Source of the DNA: Anaerolineae bacterium
Lineage (GTDB): Bacteria; Chloroflexota; Anaerolineae; UBA4142; SHND01
NCBI GenBank assembly: GCA_020851635.1
Contig: JADZCJ010000022.1
Coordinates: forward strand, 32,107 to 96,106
Direction: 5' to 3'
Length of the DNA stretch: 64,000 nucleotides
In this document: positions 16,614 through 24,925 of the stretch, piece by piece
Layout of the letters: every line of letters starts with the position of its first letter
How positions within the stretch are numbered: the first letter of the stretch is position 1
Notes under the pieces: generated by a model
What the model was told of the DNA's origin: nothing
The model's database searches: none
Seen by the model: the letters and a program-made list of their open reading frames with translations, nothing else
Program-made: the position numbers and the translations under genes

Positions 16614-16641
16614 ATTATACCTGAAAACCAGGATGCGTCTA
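16614..16641 (-). promoter_or_regulatory. Candidate promoter for the PLP enzyme gene
   Basis: On the minus strand TAGACG (16641-16636), a 16-bp spacer, and a consensus TATAAT (16619-16614). It begins immediately after the terminator at 16641-16687. Confidence 0.5.
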
Positions 16642-16687
16642 TTCAAAAAAGCGGGCGACAGCCAAACTGTCGTCCGCTTTTTTGAAT
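16641..16687. terminator. Strong bidirectional terminator after pdhC
   Basis: Two 21-nt arms (16641-16661 and 16667-16687) pair fully with one G-T wobble and a 5-nt loop. The run of six A on one arm and six T on the other makes it a good terminator in both directions. It marks the end of the pdhABC transcript. Confidence 0.9.
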
Positions 16688-16712
16688 CCGATGATTCACA
16701 TTCTCAGCGCGC

Positions 16713-18068
16713 TCAACTCAACAAGAGGTTGACGGGGTTTTCAAGCAGCTTTTTAAGGTCCCGGAGGAACTTGGCGCCGAGCGCCCCGTCCACAATTCGG
16801 TGGTCCGCCGAGAGCGTCACCATCATGACCTGGGCGATTTGAATTTGGTCGTCAACGACAACAGGAGTTTTGCGTACGGCGCCCACCGCGAGAATGCTGG
16901 ATTCGGGTGGGTTGATGATCGCTGCAAATTCCTGAATGCCATACATGCCGAGATTGCTGATGGTAAATGTGCCGGGTCCCAAGTCCTCGGGTCGCATCTT
17001 GTTGGCGCGCGCGCGCGCCGCCAGCTCTTTGGTCTCGACTGCAATTTGCTTGAGCGTTTTCTTGTCGGCATTGGGCAGCACGGGCGTCAACAACCCATCA
17101 TCAACCGACACCGCGATCCCGACATTGATCTCCTCGCGCATCTCGATCCGGTCACCCTTGAAATAGGCGTTCACGTCAGGAAAGCGGCGCAGGGTTTGCG
17201 CCGCCGCGGCGATGATGAGATCGTTCACAGACAACTTGTCGGCGTCATCCTCTGCCATCGCATTGAGTTGTTCGCGCAATTTCATGGCATCTCCCATGAG
17301 AATTTCCATGGTGAGATAGTAGTGGGGAATTGTGGTTTTTGATTCCAAAAGGCGACGTGCGATGACCTGGCGCATTTTGCTCAACGGGCGTTCGCCGCTG
17401 ACCGGTTTGGCGGGAGCAGCAGTCGGCGCAGGCGCGCGTTCTGCGGCAGACGGTTTCGCCACCGGAGCTTGAGGCGCGGTTGCGGGGACGGCGGTCTTGA
17501 CACCACCGCGTGCTTTGACGGCAGCAGTCACATCACGTTCGACAATTCGCCCCTTGGGTCCCGTTCCCGCAAGCGAACTCAGATCAATTCCTTCCGCCTT
17601 GGCCATGTTGCGCGCAATAGGGGACGCCTTGATTCGCCCGTCGGAATCTCCGACAGAAACAGGGGCGGCGGAAGCGGATGTGGCTTGGGTTGCAGAGACG
17701 CCCGTGTCTTGTGTGGGGGTTTCCATAGCCGACGGCGGCGCGGTCTCTTGCTTGGCGACAGTCGGCTTGGGAGTTTGCGTTTGTGTTTGCGCCGCCGCGG
17801 CCGGCGCCGTGGGCGCGCCAACCACTTCGCCCTGCGCGGCGATGACAGCGATCGGGGTATTGACCGCAACTATTTCGCCCGGCGGCACAAGGATTTGAGC
17901 AAACACCCCATCCATGGGCGCGATCAGGTCAACCGTCGCTTTTTCGGTTTCAATCTCGCCGATTGTCTCGTTGCGTGTAACCGGGTCACCGACATTTTTC
18001 AGCCAACGCGAAACCTTTCCTTCGGTCATGTCAAAGCCCATCGAGGGCATCGTGACATTGGTGGACAT
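16713..18068 (-). CDS. pdhC: Dihydrolipoamide acetyltransferase (pyruvate dehydrogenase E2)
   Basis: A 451-residue E2 core protein that transfers the acetyl group from lipoate to CoA. Domains in order: one lipoyl domain (modified Lys in EIETEKATVDL, about residue 43), an Ala/Pro/Thr-rich linker (about 85-145), an E1/E3-binding domain (KASPIARNMAKAEGIDLSSL, about 150-185), a second flexible linker, and the catalytic acyltransferase domain ending with SADHRIVDGALGAKFL, which carries the catalytic His and Asp. Third gene of pdhABC. Lipoylation would come from LipA and LipB encoded in this window. Confidence 0.95.
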   Translation of the reverse strand: MSTNVTMPSMGFDMTEGKVSRWLKNVGDPVTRNETIGEIETEKATVDLIAPMDGVFAQILVPPGEIVAVNTPIAVIAAQGEVVGAPTAPAAAAQTQTQTPKPTVAKQETAPPSAMETPTQDTGVSATQATSASAAPVSVGDSDGRIKASPIARNMAKAEGIDLSSLAGTGPKGRIVERDVTAAVKARGGVKTAVPATAPQAPVAKPSAAERAPAPTAAPAKPVSGERPLSKMRQVIARRLLESKTTIPHYYLTMEILMGDAMKLREQLNAMAEDDADKLSVNDLIIAAAAQTLRRFPDVNAYFKGDRIEMREEINVGIAVSVDDGLLTPVLPNADKKTLKQIAVETKELAARARANKMRPEDLGPGTFTISNLGMYGIQEFAAIINPPESSILAVGAVRKTPVVVDDQIQIAQVMMVTLSADHRIVDGALGAKFLRDLKKLLENPVNLLLS

Positions 18069-18144
18069 TTCGGGTTTTCAATTCTTGCCGGACTTGGGTT
18101 TCCGAGTGCGTGACCGCCGGAACGCGCCAATCCGGTCACAAAAG

Positions 18145-19125
18145 CTACGCCAGCATCTTTTTGAGCTGTTCGATCACCCTGGCTTCATCGGGGAACGAAA
18201 GTTTTTCCAGATTTGGCGCGTATGGCAAGGGCACTTCGAGCTGGGTCAGGCGTTCGACAGGCGCATCGAGATAGTCAAACATCTCGTGGCTGATGCGCGC
18301 TGCGACTTCGGCGCTGATCCCATAGGTCATCCAGTCTTCAGTGAGGACAAGAGCGCGATGCGTCTTTTTGATCGAGCCGTACACCGTCTCCCAATCCACG
18401 GGACGGAGCGAGCGCAAGTCCACAACTTCGACCTCGATCCCTTCTCTTGCCAATTCATTCGCCGCGTTCAGCGCCACATGCACCATGCGCGAATAGGTGA
18501 TAATGGAAACGTCCTTGCCCGCGCGCTTGACATCCGCCACACCGAACGGGACGCGGAATTCGCCCTCCGGGACAGGACCCTTTTCGCCATAGAGTCGCGA
18601 GTGCTCGATAAAGATGACGGGATTTTGTGAATACATTGCCGTCGTCAACAAGCCCTTGGCGTCATACGGCGTCGAAGGCATCACCACGATCAAGCCCGGC
18701 ACGTGCGCGAACCACGCTTCAAACGACTGTGAATGTGTGGCGGCGAGTTGACCCCAACCGGCGGCGGTCCGAATCACCACGGGGGCGCGCATCGTTCCGC
18801 CAAACATAGAGTGTATTTTCGCCGTATTGTTGACGATCTGATCAATCGCGACAAGCGCAAAGTTGATGGTCATGATTTCGGCGATCGGCTTGATTCCGCC
18901 CATCGCCGCGCCCGTGGCAACGCCGATAATTCCCATTTCGGCGATCGGCGTATCAATCACGCGTCTGTCGCCAAACTCGTCATACAGCCCGCGCGTCACG
19001 GCATACGTCCCGCCCCACACGCCGACCTCTTCGCCCATGATCACAACATTATTATCGCGTTTTAATGCCTCGCGCATGGCTTCTTTGAGCGCATCGCGTA
19101 AAGTCATCTGGATTACGTCAGCCAT
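18145..19125 (-). CDS. pdhB: Pyruvate dehydrogenase E1 component beta subunit
   Basis: A 326-residue transketolase-like E1 beta subunit. Conserved features include MGEEVGVWGGTYAVTRGL near the N-terminus, DTPIAEMGIIGVATGAAMGG, and VVDLRSLRPVDWETV. With E1 alpha it decarboxylates pyruvate on TPP. The start at ATG 19125 is right after the pdhA stop (4 bp apart), so the genes are cotranscribed; a longer frame upstream is a shadow of pdhA. Confidence 0.94.
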   Translation of the reverse strand: MADVIQMTLRDALKEAMREALKRDNNVVIMGEEVGVWGGTYAVTRGLYDEFGDRRVIDTPIAEMGIIGVATGAAMGGIKPIAEIMTINFALVAIDQIVNNTAKIHSMFGGTMRAPVVIRTAAGWGQLAATHSQSFEAWFAHVPGLIVVMPSTPYDAKGLLTTAMYSQNPVIFIEHSRLYGEKGPVPEGEFRVPFGVADVKRAGKDVSIITYSRMVHVALNAANELAREGIEVEVVDLRSLRPVDWETVYGSIKKTHRALVLTEDWMTYGISAEVAARISHEMFDYLDAPVERLTQLEVPLPYAPNLEKLSFPDEARVIEQLKKMLA

Positions 19126-19129
19126 CAGT

Positions 19130-20143
19130 TCACTCCTCCACCAGGATATCGGTATAAAGCTCGCCCGGATCGGGGAAGGGACTGTCTTCGGCAAACTGCA
19201 CGGCTTGAGCGACTTGCTGGTCCACGCGCGCAAAGATTTCCTTGATCAAGGTGTCATTCGCCCAGCCGCGTTCGATCAATTTCTTTTCCCAGCGATTGAG
19301 CGGGTCGTCGGGACGACGACTTTCGACTTCTTCTTTGGTACGATAACGCTGGGGATCGCCCATCGAATGACCTTTGAAGCGATACGTCATGGCTTCGATC
19401 AACTGCGGACCTTCGCCGCGACGGGCATGCTCGGCAAATTGATGAATCGTGCGATAGACCAACTCGATATCATTCCCGTCAATTTGCGTAGCAGGCATCC
19501 GGTATGCCTGACCCTTTTCATAGATATCCGACGTAGCAGACGCGCGCTCGACGGCAGTGCCCATGCCAAACATATTGTTCTCGACCAAAAACACAACGGG
19601 CAATTTCCAGACGGCTGCCATATTCAATGCTTCATGAAACATGCCGATATTGGTCGCGCCTTCACCCATCACGCAAAAGGCAATGCGGTCGCGTCCGAGA
19701 TACTGGTGCGAGAATGCCATGCCCGCCGCCAGGGGAATATGGCCGCCGACGATCGCATAGCCGCCCCACATGTGGTGCTCGACGCTGGCAAAATGCATCG
19801 AACCGCCCTTGCCCTTGACCAGCCCGGTCGCCTTGCCGTAGAGCTCTGCCATCGCCGGTCTCGGGTCAACGCCGCGCGCCAGCACCCAACCGTGATCGCG
19901 ATAATGAGTGAAAATGTCATCGTCGGGACGCAGCCCTGCAACTGCGCCGACCGCAATGGATTCTTCACCGATATACAGGTGCAAAAACCCGCCAACCTTT
20001 TTCTGGGTGTATGCGTATTCCGCCGCCTCTTCAAAGCGGCGAATCAACATCATCTGTTCGAGCCAATGCAGACCCATTTCGCGTGTAATCTCCAAAGGGT
20101 CCTCGTGTGTAACAGGCGCTGCCACTGTAGCAGGTGCAACCAT
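19130..20143 (-). CDS. pdhA: Pyruvate dehydrogenase E1 component alpha subunit
   Basis: A 337-residue E1 alpha. The YRFKGHSMGDP segment is diagnostic of PDH-type E1 alpha. The TPP/Mg motif reads GEGATNIGMFHEALN...ENN, so the usual Gly-Asp-Gly is Gly-Glu-Gly, a conservative change. First gene of pdhABC (minus strand), preceded by GAGGAG. E3 (lpd) is about 4 kb upstream rather than adjacent. Acetoin dehydrogenase E1 is a close relative; the presence of lpd, lipA and lipB nearby favours pyruvate. Confidence 0.93.
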   Translation of the reverse strand: MVAPATVAAPVTHEDPLEITREMGLHWLEQMMLIRRFEEAAEYAYTQKKVGGFLHLYIGEESIAVGAVAGLRPDDDIFTHYRDHGWVLARGVDPRPAMAELYGKATGLVKGKGGSMHFASVEHHMWGGYAIVGGHIPLAAGMAFSHQYLGRDRIAFCVMGEGATNIGMFHEALNMAAVWKLPVVFLVENNMFGMGTAVERASATSDIYEKGQAYRMPATQIDGNDIELVYRTIHQFAEHARRGEGPQLIEAMTYRFKGHSMGDPQRYRTKEEVESRRPDDPLNRWEKKLIERGWANDTLIKEIFARVDQQVAQAVQFAEDSPFPDPGELYTDILVEE

Positions 20144-20441
20144 AACTCGCTCCTCAAATAGAGTTGTACAAAGAAAACGCCGCGCTGTCGAAAGACGAAC
20201 GAGGTCTATCGCAGCCGACGCTTGAACATCAGCTCCAAGGCAATCGGCAAACGCAGAATGCGTTTGGAACGGTTGAGCTTACGCCGAAATCTGGGACAAA
20301 GCGGGCGCCTGCCCCGTTCGCTTGACACTCGCTTGCGAAATTCGCCGCGTCACTCGGAAACGGGCGGGATTGTAACATTCTTTTACGAAAAGCGGGAATC
20401 GAAAAAAATACAGACACAAACGCGCTCTTGGTCCGGCACAA
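20144..20441. other. Intergenic region upstream of pdhABC with an inverted repeat
   Basis: A 298-bp gap with no convincing gene. It contains an 8-bp perfect inverted repeat with a 3-nt loop (CAAACGCA-GAA-TGCGTTTG, 20248-20266), about 105 bp upstream of pdhA, which could be an operator or hairpin. A weak minus-strand promoter (TTCGAC, 18 bp, TACAAC) may lie close to pdhA. No T-run follows the repeat. Confidence 0.4.
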
Positions 20442-21272
20442 TCAATCTTGCGCGCCGAGCGCCTTTTCACTCGTCTTTTTTGGAAGCATGAACCACGCGT
20501 GGTCCTCGCGCGAATAAATACGGGTCGGCGGGCAAAAATAATTGCGCACCACACGAGGGTCAAGCGATTTGGAAGCCACCGTGAATGTCCACCAGTTGCC
20601 GGGATACATTGCCAGCGGCATCGTTACCAGTTCAACATACTCGAACAACCCTCGCAGCGCCCGCAGCACGCCTTTGACCGTTGCGGCGTGAAAATGGAGC
20701 GATTCCGTCTGCGCGGACAAAAAGCCGTCGGGCGCGAGACGCGCGGCGCATAGCTTGTAAAAAGGACGCTCAAACAGCGGCTTGGCGGGTCCGATTGGGT
20801 CCGTCAGGTCGAGAATGATCGCATCCCACTGTCTGCCGCTCTCTTGAAGATATTTTGCGCCATCCTCATACAGCACCTGCGCCCGCGCGTCTTTGTAACC
20901 AACCGCCAGTTTTGGGAAAAACTCTTTGGCAATGGCGACGACCTGCGGGTCCAGCTCGCATTGGACCGCGCTCTCGACCGACGGATATTTCATGACCTCA
21001 CGCAACGTTCCACCGTCGCCTCCCCCAATAATCAAAACGTTCCGCGGGTTGGGATGTGACTGCAGAATCGGATGCACCAGCATTTCGTGATAGAAATGCT
21101 CTTCGCGCGTCGTCAGCTGGACGATATCATCCAGCGCCAGCACGCGCCCGTGAAATGGCGAGTCAAAGACGAGGATTTTTTGGTATTTACTGCGCCCGCG
21201 ATACAGAACACGTTCGACCTGATAACGCGCGTTGATTGGCGAGGTGGGTTCGTTTTCCGTGAATATTTTCAA
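20442..21272 (-). CDS. speE: Polyamine aminopropyltransferase (spermidine synthase)
   Basis: A 276-residue spermidine-synthase-family enzyme that transfers the aminopropyl group of decarboxylated SAM to putrescine. Motifs: ALDDIVQLTTREEHFYHEML, the GGGDGG nucleotide-binding loop near residue 105, and DLTDPIGPA carrying the catalytic Asp. TTG start at 21272, with AGGA upstream. No speD or speA lies nearby. It is 84 bp from the flavoprotein gene upstream. Confidence 0.92.
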   Translation of the reverse strand: MKIFTENEPTSPINARYQVERVLYRGRSKYQKILVFDSPFHGRVLALDDIVQLTTREEHFYHEMLVHPILQSHPNPRNVLIIGGGDGGTLREVMKYPSVESAVQCELDPQVVAIAKEFFPKLAVGYKDARAQVLYEDGAKYLQESGRQWDAIILDLTDPIGPAKPLFERPFYKLCAARLAPDGFLSAQTESLHFHAATVKGVLRALRGLFEYVELVTMPLAMYPGNWWTFTVASKSLDPRVVRNYFCPPTRIYSREDHAWFMLPKKTSEKALGAQD

Positions 21273-21356
21273 ATTAACGATCCTGCAATAATCGGTCCCG
21301 CGCTCCGCTGCTGCTCACTTTTGAGAAACGGCGCCAAGTTTTCTGTTACAAACAAC

Positions 21357-22745
21357 CTAACTGCTCCAACCCCCGCTCTTGACATCCACATCAATCAATC
21401 GCGTAATGTCCTGCCCCAGCCGCACCGAATAATTCGTCCCGCGGTCTTCGGGGTATATCTGAGTGGTGTTCCCGAGATAAAAATTACGGATGGGCGTCCG
21501 GAACGGCGGAATCTTTTGTGAATAATGCAACGGAAACACCGGCTGTGCCGCCGCCTCTTTGAAATGCCAATATTCCTCGACCCAATCAGGGGCAAAGTCG
21601 GGATTGAGTTTTTTCAGGTGCGGGAGATACGCTTCAAACAATTCCTCGCGCGACATCTGGAAATAGGGACTCGATGCATCGAGATAATTCGACACATACA
21701 TGATGCGTTTATTGTTATAGACCTCTGGCGGGATAAAGTTGGTCTGTTCGATGGTCGCGACAAACGGGATCGAGCGGTCGGCAATGTTGAGCCAATACCA
21801 CGGCGTCATTTGCCGTTTCAATTTCAAAATCAACAGCACCGCGCCCATGTATTTTGCCTCGTTCATTTTCGCCACATAGTCGCCGGGCAGTTCATGCACA
21901 AATTTCAGGGTTGCAAATGAAGGGGCGCTGGAATAGACGCGGTCAAACGGGACGTATCCGGATTGATTCGGGCTGATGCCTCTCCGCGTCAGTGCCGCGC
22001 GCGTGTTCTCGCCTTCCGAAGGTTCAAGCCCCACCGCCGTATTGTCCTCCACTACCAGACGTTTGACCGTCGCGCCCTTGAGAATAACCCCGCCCTGCTG
22101 CACTATCGCTTTTTCGAGAGCATCAATCAACACCTGAAACGAGCCGCGCGGGTAGCCGAGCTCTTCCTTGTTCAACCCGCGCCGTGAGCCGATACGCAGC
22201 ACAATCTTGAACCAGTGCCAGACCATTGGGACCTCTTCCGCCCGCGCGCCAAACTTGCCTCGAAACATGGGACCCCATACCTTGTCCCAAACATTGTCAC
22301 CGGTATGCCTTTTCCACCAGTCGTGCGCCGTAATGCTTTCGTATTTGGGCAGATTATTTTTGTTTTGCTGTAAATAGGTCAGGTAGCCCGTGGCTGCGCC
22401 GAGCCGCACACGGTCCAACAACGGAATGGTGCCAAGACGCATCAGGTCGCCGGGCGTGACCATGTTCCAGATTTTCCCTTGCTCAAACCATCCCGTCTTG
22501 GAGGGAATCCACTGGACGCGGTCGCCCAGACCCAACTCGTACATCTGCGCCACGACATGCGTGTCCGAGGTGAACCAGTGGTGATAACCGCGTTCGAGCG
22601 GCACACCCGGCTCGACCTGAAAGGTGCTCGCCAACCCGCCCAATTCCGTCATCCGCTCAAAAATAACGGTTTGGTAACCCAGTTTGCCAAGCTCGTAGGC
22701 GGCTGTCATGCCCGCAAACCCGCCGCCGATAATTCCGATCTTCAT
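21357..22745 (-). CDS. NAD(P)/FAD-dependent oxidoreductase, protoporphyrinogen-oxidase-like
   Basis: A 462-residue amine-oxidase-superfamily flavoprotein. The N-terminal Rossmann motif GIIGGGFAGMTAAYEL lies at residues 4-19. The rest resembles FAD enzymes annotated as protoporphyrinogen oxidase or phytoene-desaturase-like, often linked to polysaccharide or lipid genes. The C-terminal PFRTPIRNFYLGNTTQIYPED segment is the second FAD contact. The substrate is unknown; no haem or carotenoid genes are adjacent. I chose ATG 22745 because MKIGIIGG starts the fold. Confidence 0.8.
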   Translation of the reverse strand: MKIGIIGGGFAGMTAAYELGKLGYQTVIFERMTELGGLASTFQVEPGVPLERGYHHWFTSDTHVVAQMYELGLGDRVQWIPSKTGWFEQGKIWNMVTPGDLMRLGTIPLLDRVRLGAATGYLTYLQQNKNNLPKYESITAHDWWKRHTGDNVWDKVWGPMFRGKFGARAEEVPMVWHWFKIVLRIGSRRGLNKEELGYPRGSFQVLIDALEKAIVQQGGVILKGATVKRLVVEDNTAVGLEPSEGENTRAALTRRGISPNQSGYVPFDRVYSSAPSFATLKFVHELPGDYVAKMNEAKYMGAVLLILKLKRQMTPWYWLNIADRSIPFVATIEQTNFIPPEVYNNKRIMYVSNYLDASSPYFQMSREELFEAYLPHLKKLNPDFAPDWVEEYWHFKEAAAQPVFPLHYSQKIPPFRTPIRNFYLGNTTQIYPEDRGTNYSVRLGQDITRLIDVDVKSGGWSS

Positions 22746-22750
22746 GGCTA

Positions 22751-22822
22751 ATAGCAAATCGCAGATAGCATATGACTGAAAAATCTTGACCTATCAGCCA
22801 TATGCGATCCACTATCCGCTAT
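22751..22822. repeat. Imperfect long inverted repeat
   Basis: Arms of 29 nt (22751-22779 and 22794-22822) match at about 21 of 29 positions. They are separated by 14 nt and the right arm covers the stop codon of the gamma-carbonic-anhydrase-like gene. It may be a decayed mobile element or a hairpin 3' end. Confidence 0.5.
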
Positions 22823-23343
22823 TTATATATCCCCTTCCAATAATTCCTGGCGCGTTCGATATATGTTTGCGCCCCGTCGGTAATCCGTTTGATTTCGTCT
22901 TCTGTAACCTCGCGCACGACTTTGCCCGGAACGCCCATCACCAGCGAACGCGGTGGAATCTCTTTGCCCTCCGGCACAAGCGAACCGGCGGCGATGATCG
23001 AGTATTCTCCAATCCGCGCCCCGTTCAGCACAATCGCGCCGATGCCGATCATGACATTGTCCGCAATCGTCGCCCCGTGAACCACCGCGCGATGTCCGAT
23101 CACCACGCGCTTGCCAACCGTCGTTGGCAAGCCCGCGTCACAGTGAATGATCGCGCCATCCTGCACGTTCGTGCCTTGACCAATCACGATCTTGTCGGCA
23201 TCGCCGCGAATCACCGCGCCAAACCACACCGACGCGTCCGGATAGATCGTCACGTCACCCAGAATCGTCGCCGTCTCGGCAACAAACACCGTCGGATGGA
23301 TGCGCGTGGGCGAAGTGGAAGTTTTCTTGTCTCTGAGGTGCAT
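22819..23343 (-). CDS. Gamma-carbonic-anhydrase-like hexapeptide-repeat protein
   Basis: A 174-residue left-handed beta-helix protein of the YrdA/PaaY gamma-carbonic-anhydrase family. The three zinc ligands H67, H84 and H89 are in place, with the GDAD and QDG trimer-contact motifs. The family includes active carbonic anhydrases, thioesterase-like PaaY and proteins of unknown function. In mitochondria related proteins join complex I, but no such role can be claimed here. A MITE-like copy lies just upstream. Confidence 0.85.
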   Translation of the reverse strand: MHLRDKKTSTSPTRIHPTVFVAETATILGDVTIYPDASVWFGAVIRGDADKIVIGQGTNVQDGAIIHCDAGLPTTVGKRVVIGHRAVVHGATIADNVMIGIGAIVLNGARIGEYSIIAAGSLVPEGKEIPPRSLVMGVPGKVVREVTEDEIKRITDGAQTYIERARNYWKGIYK

Positions 23344-23385
23344 GGAAAAGTGAGACTGGAGACTTGGCTCTCCGGTCTTGTATCT

Positions 23386-23484
23386 CTAGTAGTGCAACAA
23401 CATGAGATTGCATGGTGGAGTATCCAGTTTTATAACTCGCGCGCCAGCGCATGACTCGGCAATTTCATCATGTTGTTGCACTAG
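23386..23484. mobile_element. Palindromic MITE-like element, copy 2
   Basis: The 94-bp core (23390-23483) has the same terminal arms as the copy at 14822-14915, identical length, and 11 mismatches, all internal. CTAG again lies at both borders. The right arm supplies the TAG stop codon (minus strand) of lpd at 23481-23483. Confidence 0.8.
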
Positions 23485-24872
23485 ATATGCAGCGCCTCGC
23501 CCATCGTCGCCAGCGCCGCTTCACCAATGACCTCGGTCAGCGTCGGGTGTGCGTGAATCGCGTGCGCGATTTCGAGCGGCGTCAATTCGTTGTTGATTGC
23601 AAGTGAGAGTTCGCCTGTCAGATCCGTCACTTCGGGTCCCACCATGTGCACGCCCAGGATTTCACCAAACTTTTTGTCCGAATAGATGCGAATAAACCCT
23701 TCATACTCGCTCAGCGCCAGGGCTTTGCCATTCGCAATGAACGGAAACTCGCCAATGTTGTATTCAATGCCCGCTTCCTGGACCTGCTGCTCGGTCTTGC
23801 CAAACGAAGCAACCTGAGGATTCGAATATGTGCAGCGGGGGACTGCATCATAGTTGATCGGGCGCACCTCGCGCCCCGCCATATGCTCAATTGCCAGCAC
23901 CCCCTGCGCCGATGCGACGTGAGCGAGCGCCAGTTTCATGTTCACATCGCCAATCGCATAAACGTTCGGCACATTCGTCTGCGAATAATCATTCACGTCA
24001 ATTGCCCCGCGCGTGGTTTTGACGCCCAGACCCTCCAAACCCATGTCATTGGTGTTGGGCGTCACCCCGATGGCGACCAGCACTTTATCCGCCGTCACCT
24101 GTTCCGTCCCCTGTGCGGTCTTGACATGCAGGACGGTCTTGCCGTCCGCTTTTTCGGCGCGTTCGACCATCGCGCCCGTCTTGAAATTGATGCCCGCCTT
24201 TTGGAAGCTCTTTTCGACGACGCCGCTGATCTTGGCATCTTCCTTGGGCAGCAAGTGCGGCAGTCCTTCCAACACGGTCACGTCTGCTCCGTAAGAGCGA
24301 TAGATCGTGGCAAACTCGCAGCCGATGGCGCTCGCGCCAACGATTACAATCGGATTCGGCACGGTTTTGAGCTCGAGCGCTTCGCGCGAACTAATCACAT
24401 TCACCTCGTCGAATTCCAGACCGGGGATCGTCCGCGCGCGTGCGCCTGTGGCGATGATGATATGCTTGCCCGACAGTTTCTGTCCGCCGCCCTTGAGTTC
24501 GACTTGATTTTTGCCGTTGAGCACGCCGGTGTCCATAAAAACGTCAATCTTGTTTTTCTTCATCAAGAAATTGACGCCGCGGACGAGGCGAGCAGAAACT
24601 TGCCGACTGCGCGCTTGCGCCGACGCATAATCCAGCGTGTATGTGCCGTTGATGGTGATGCCCCACGCTTTGGCATCGGCAAAATTGCGCGCTATATGCG
24701 CGTTCGCCAGGAGCGCCTTTGATGGAATGCACCCAATGTTCAAACAGACGCCTCCCAGCCATTCACGTTCGACGACTGCGGTTTTCATCCCCAACTGCGC
24801 GGCGCGAATCGCGGCAACATAACCACCCGGTCCACCGCCGATAATAATCACGTCGTACTGTGTGTCTGCCAT
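23481..24872 (-). CDS. lpd: Dihydrolipoyl dehydrogenase (E3)
   Basis: A 463-residue flavoprotein that reoxidises dihydrolipoamide of PdhC with NAD. FAD motif GGGPGGYVAAIRAAQ at the N-terminus, redox disulfide in GGVCLNIGCIPSK, and the catalytic His-Glu pair in HAHPTLTEVIGEA near the C-terminus. The ATG at 24872 (MADTQYDVIIIGGG) is used; a longer frame is not conserved. Its stop codon lies within a MITE-like repeat, so the element appears to have inserted at, or formed, the gene's 3' end. Confidence 0.95.
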   Translation of the reverse strand: MADTQYDVIIIGGGPGGYVAAIRAAQLGMKTAVVEREWLGGVCLNIGCIPSKALLANAHIARNFADAKAWGITINGTYTLDYASAQARSRQVSARLVRGVNFLMKKNKIDVFMDTGVLNGKNQVELKGGGQKLSGKHIIIATGARARTIPGLEFDEVNVISSREALELKTVPNPIVIVGASAIGCEFATIYRSYGADVTVLEGLPHLLPKEDAKISGVVEKSFQKAGINFKTGAMVERAEKADGKTVLHVKTAQGTEQVTADKVLVAIGVTPNTNDMGLEGLGVKTTRGAIDVNDYSQTNVPNVYAIGDVNMKLALAHVASAQGVLAIEHMAGREVRPINYDAVPRCTYSNPQVASFGKTEQQVQEAGIEYNIGEFPFIANGKALALSEYEGFIRIYSDKKFGEILGVHMVGPEVTDLTGELSLAINNELTPLEIAHAIHAHPTLTEVIGEAALATMGEALHI

Positions 24873-24925
24873 TCTGGTTGCTCCGTAAATTTGAATTGAC
24901 TGTGCAGCATGCAAGCCGCGCTCGC

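Noticed and set aside
19130..20143. PdhA called inactive because of GEG instead of GDG in the TPP motif
   Set aside because: The change is conservative, the rest of the motif is intact and the operon is complete, so activity is more likely than not.
20144..20441. Small protein genes in the pdh upstream gap
   Set aside because: Open frames of 60-100 codons on both strands have no family signal and overlap each other.
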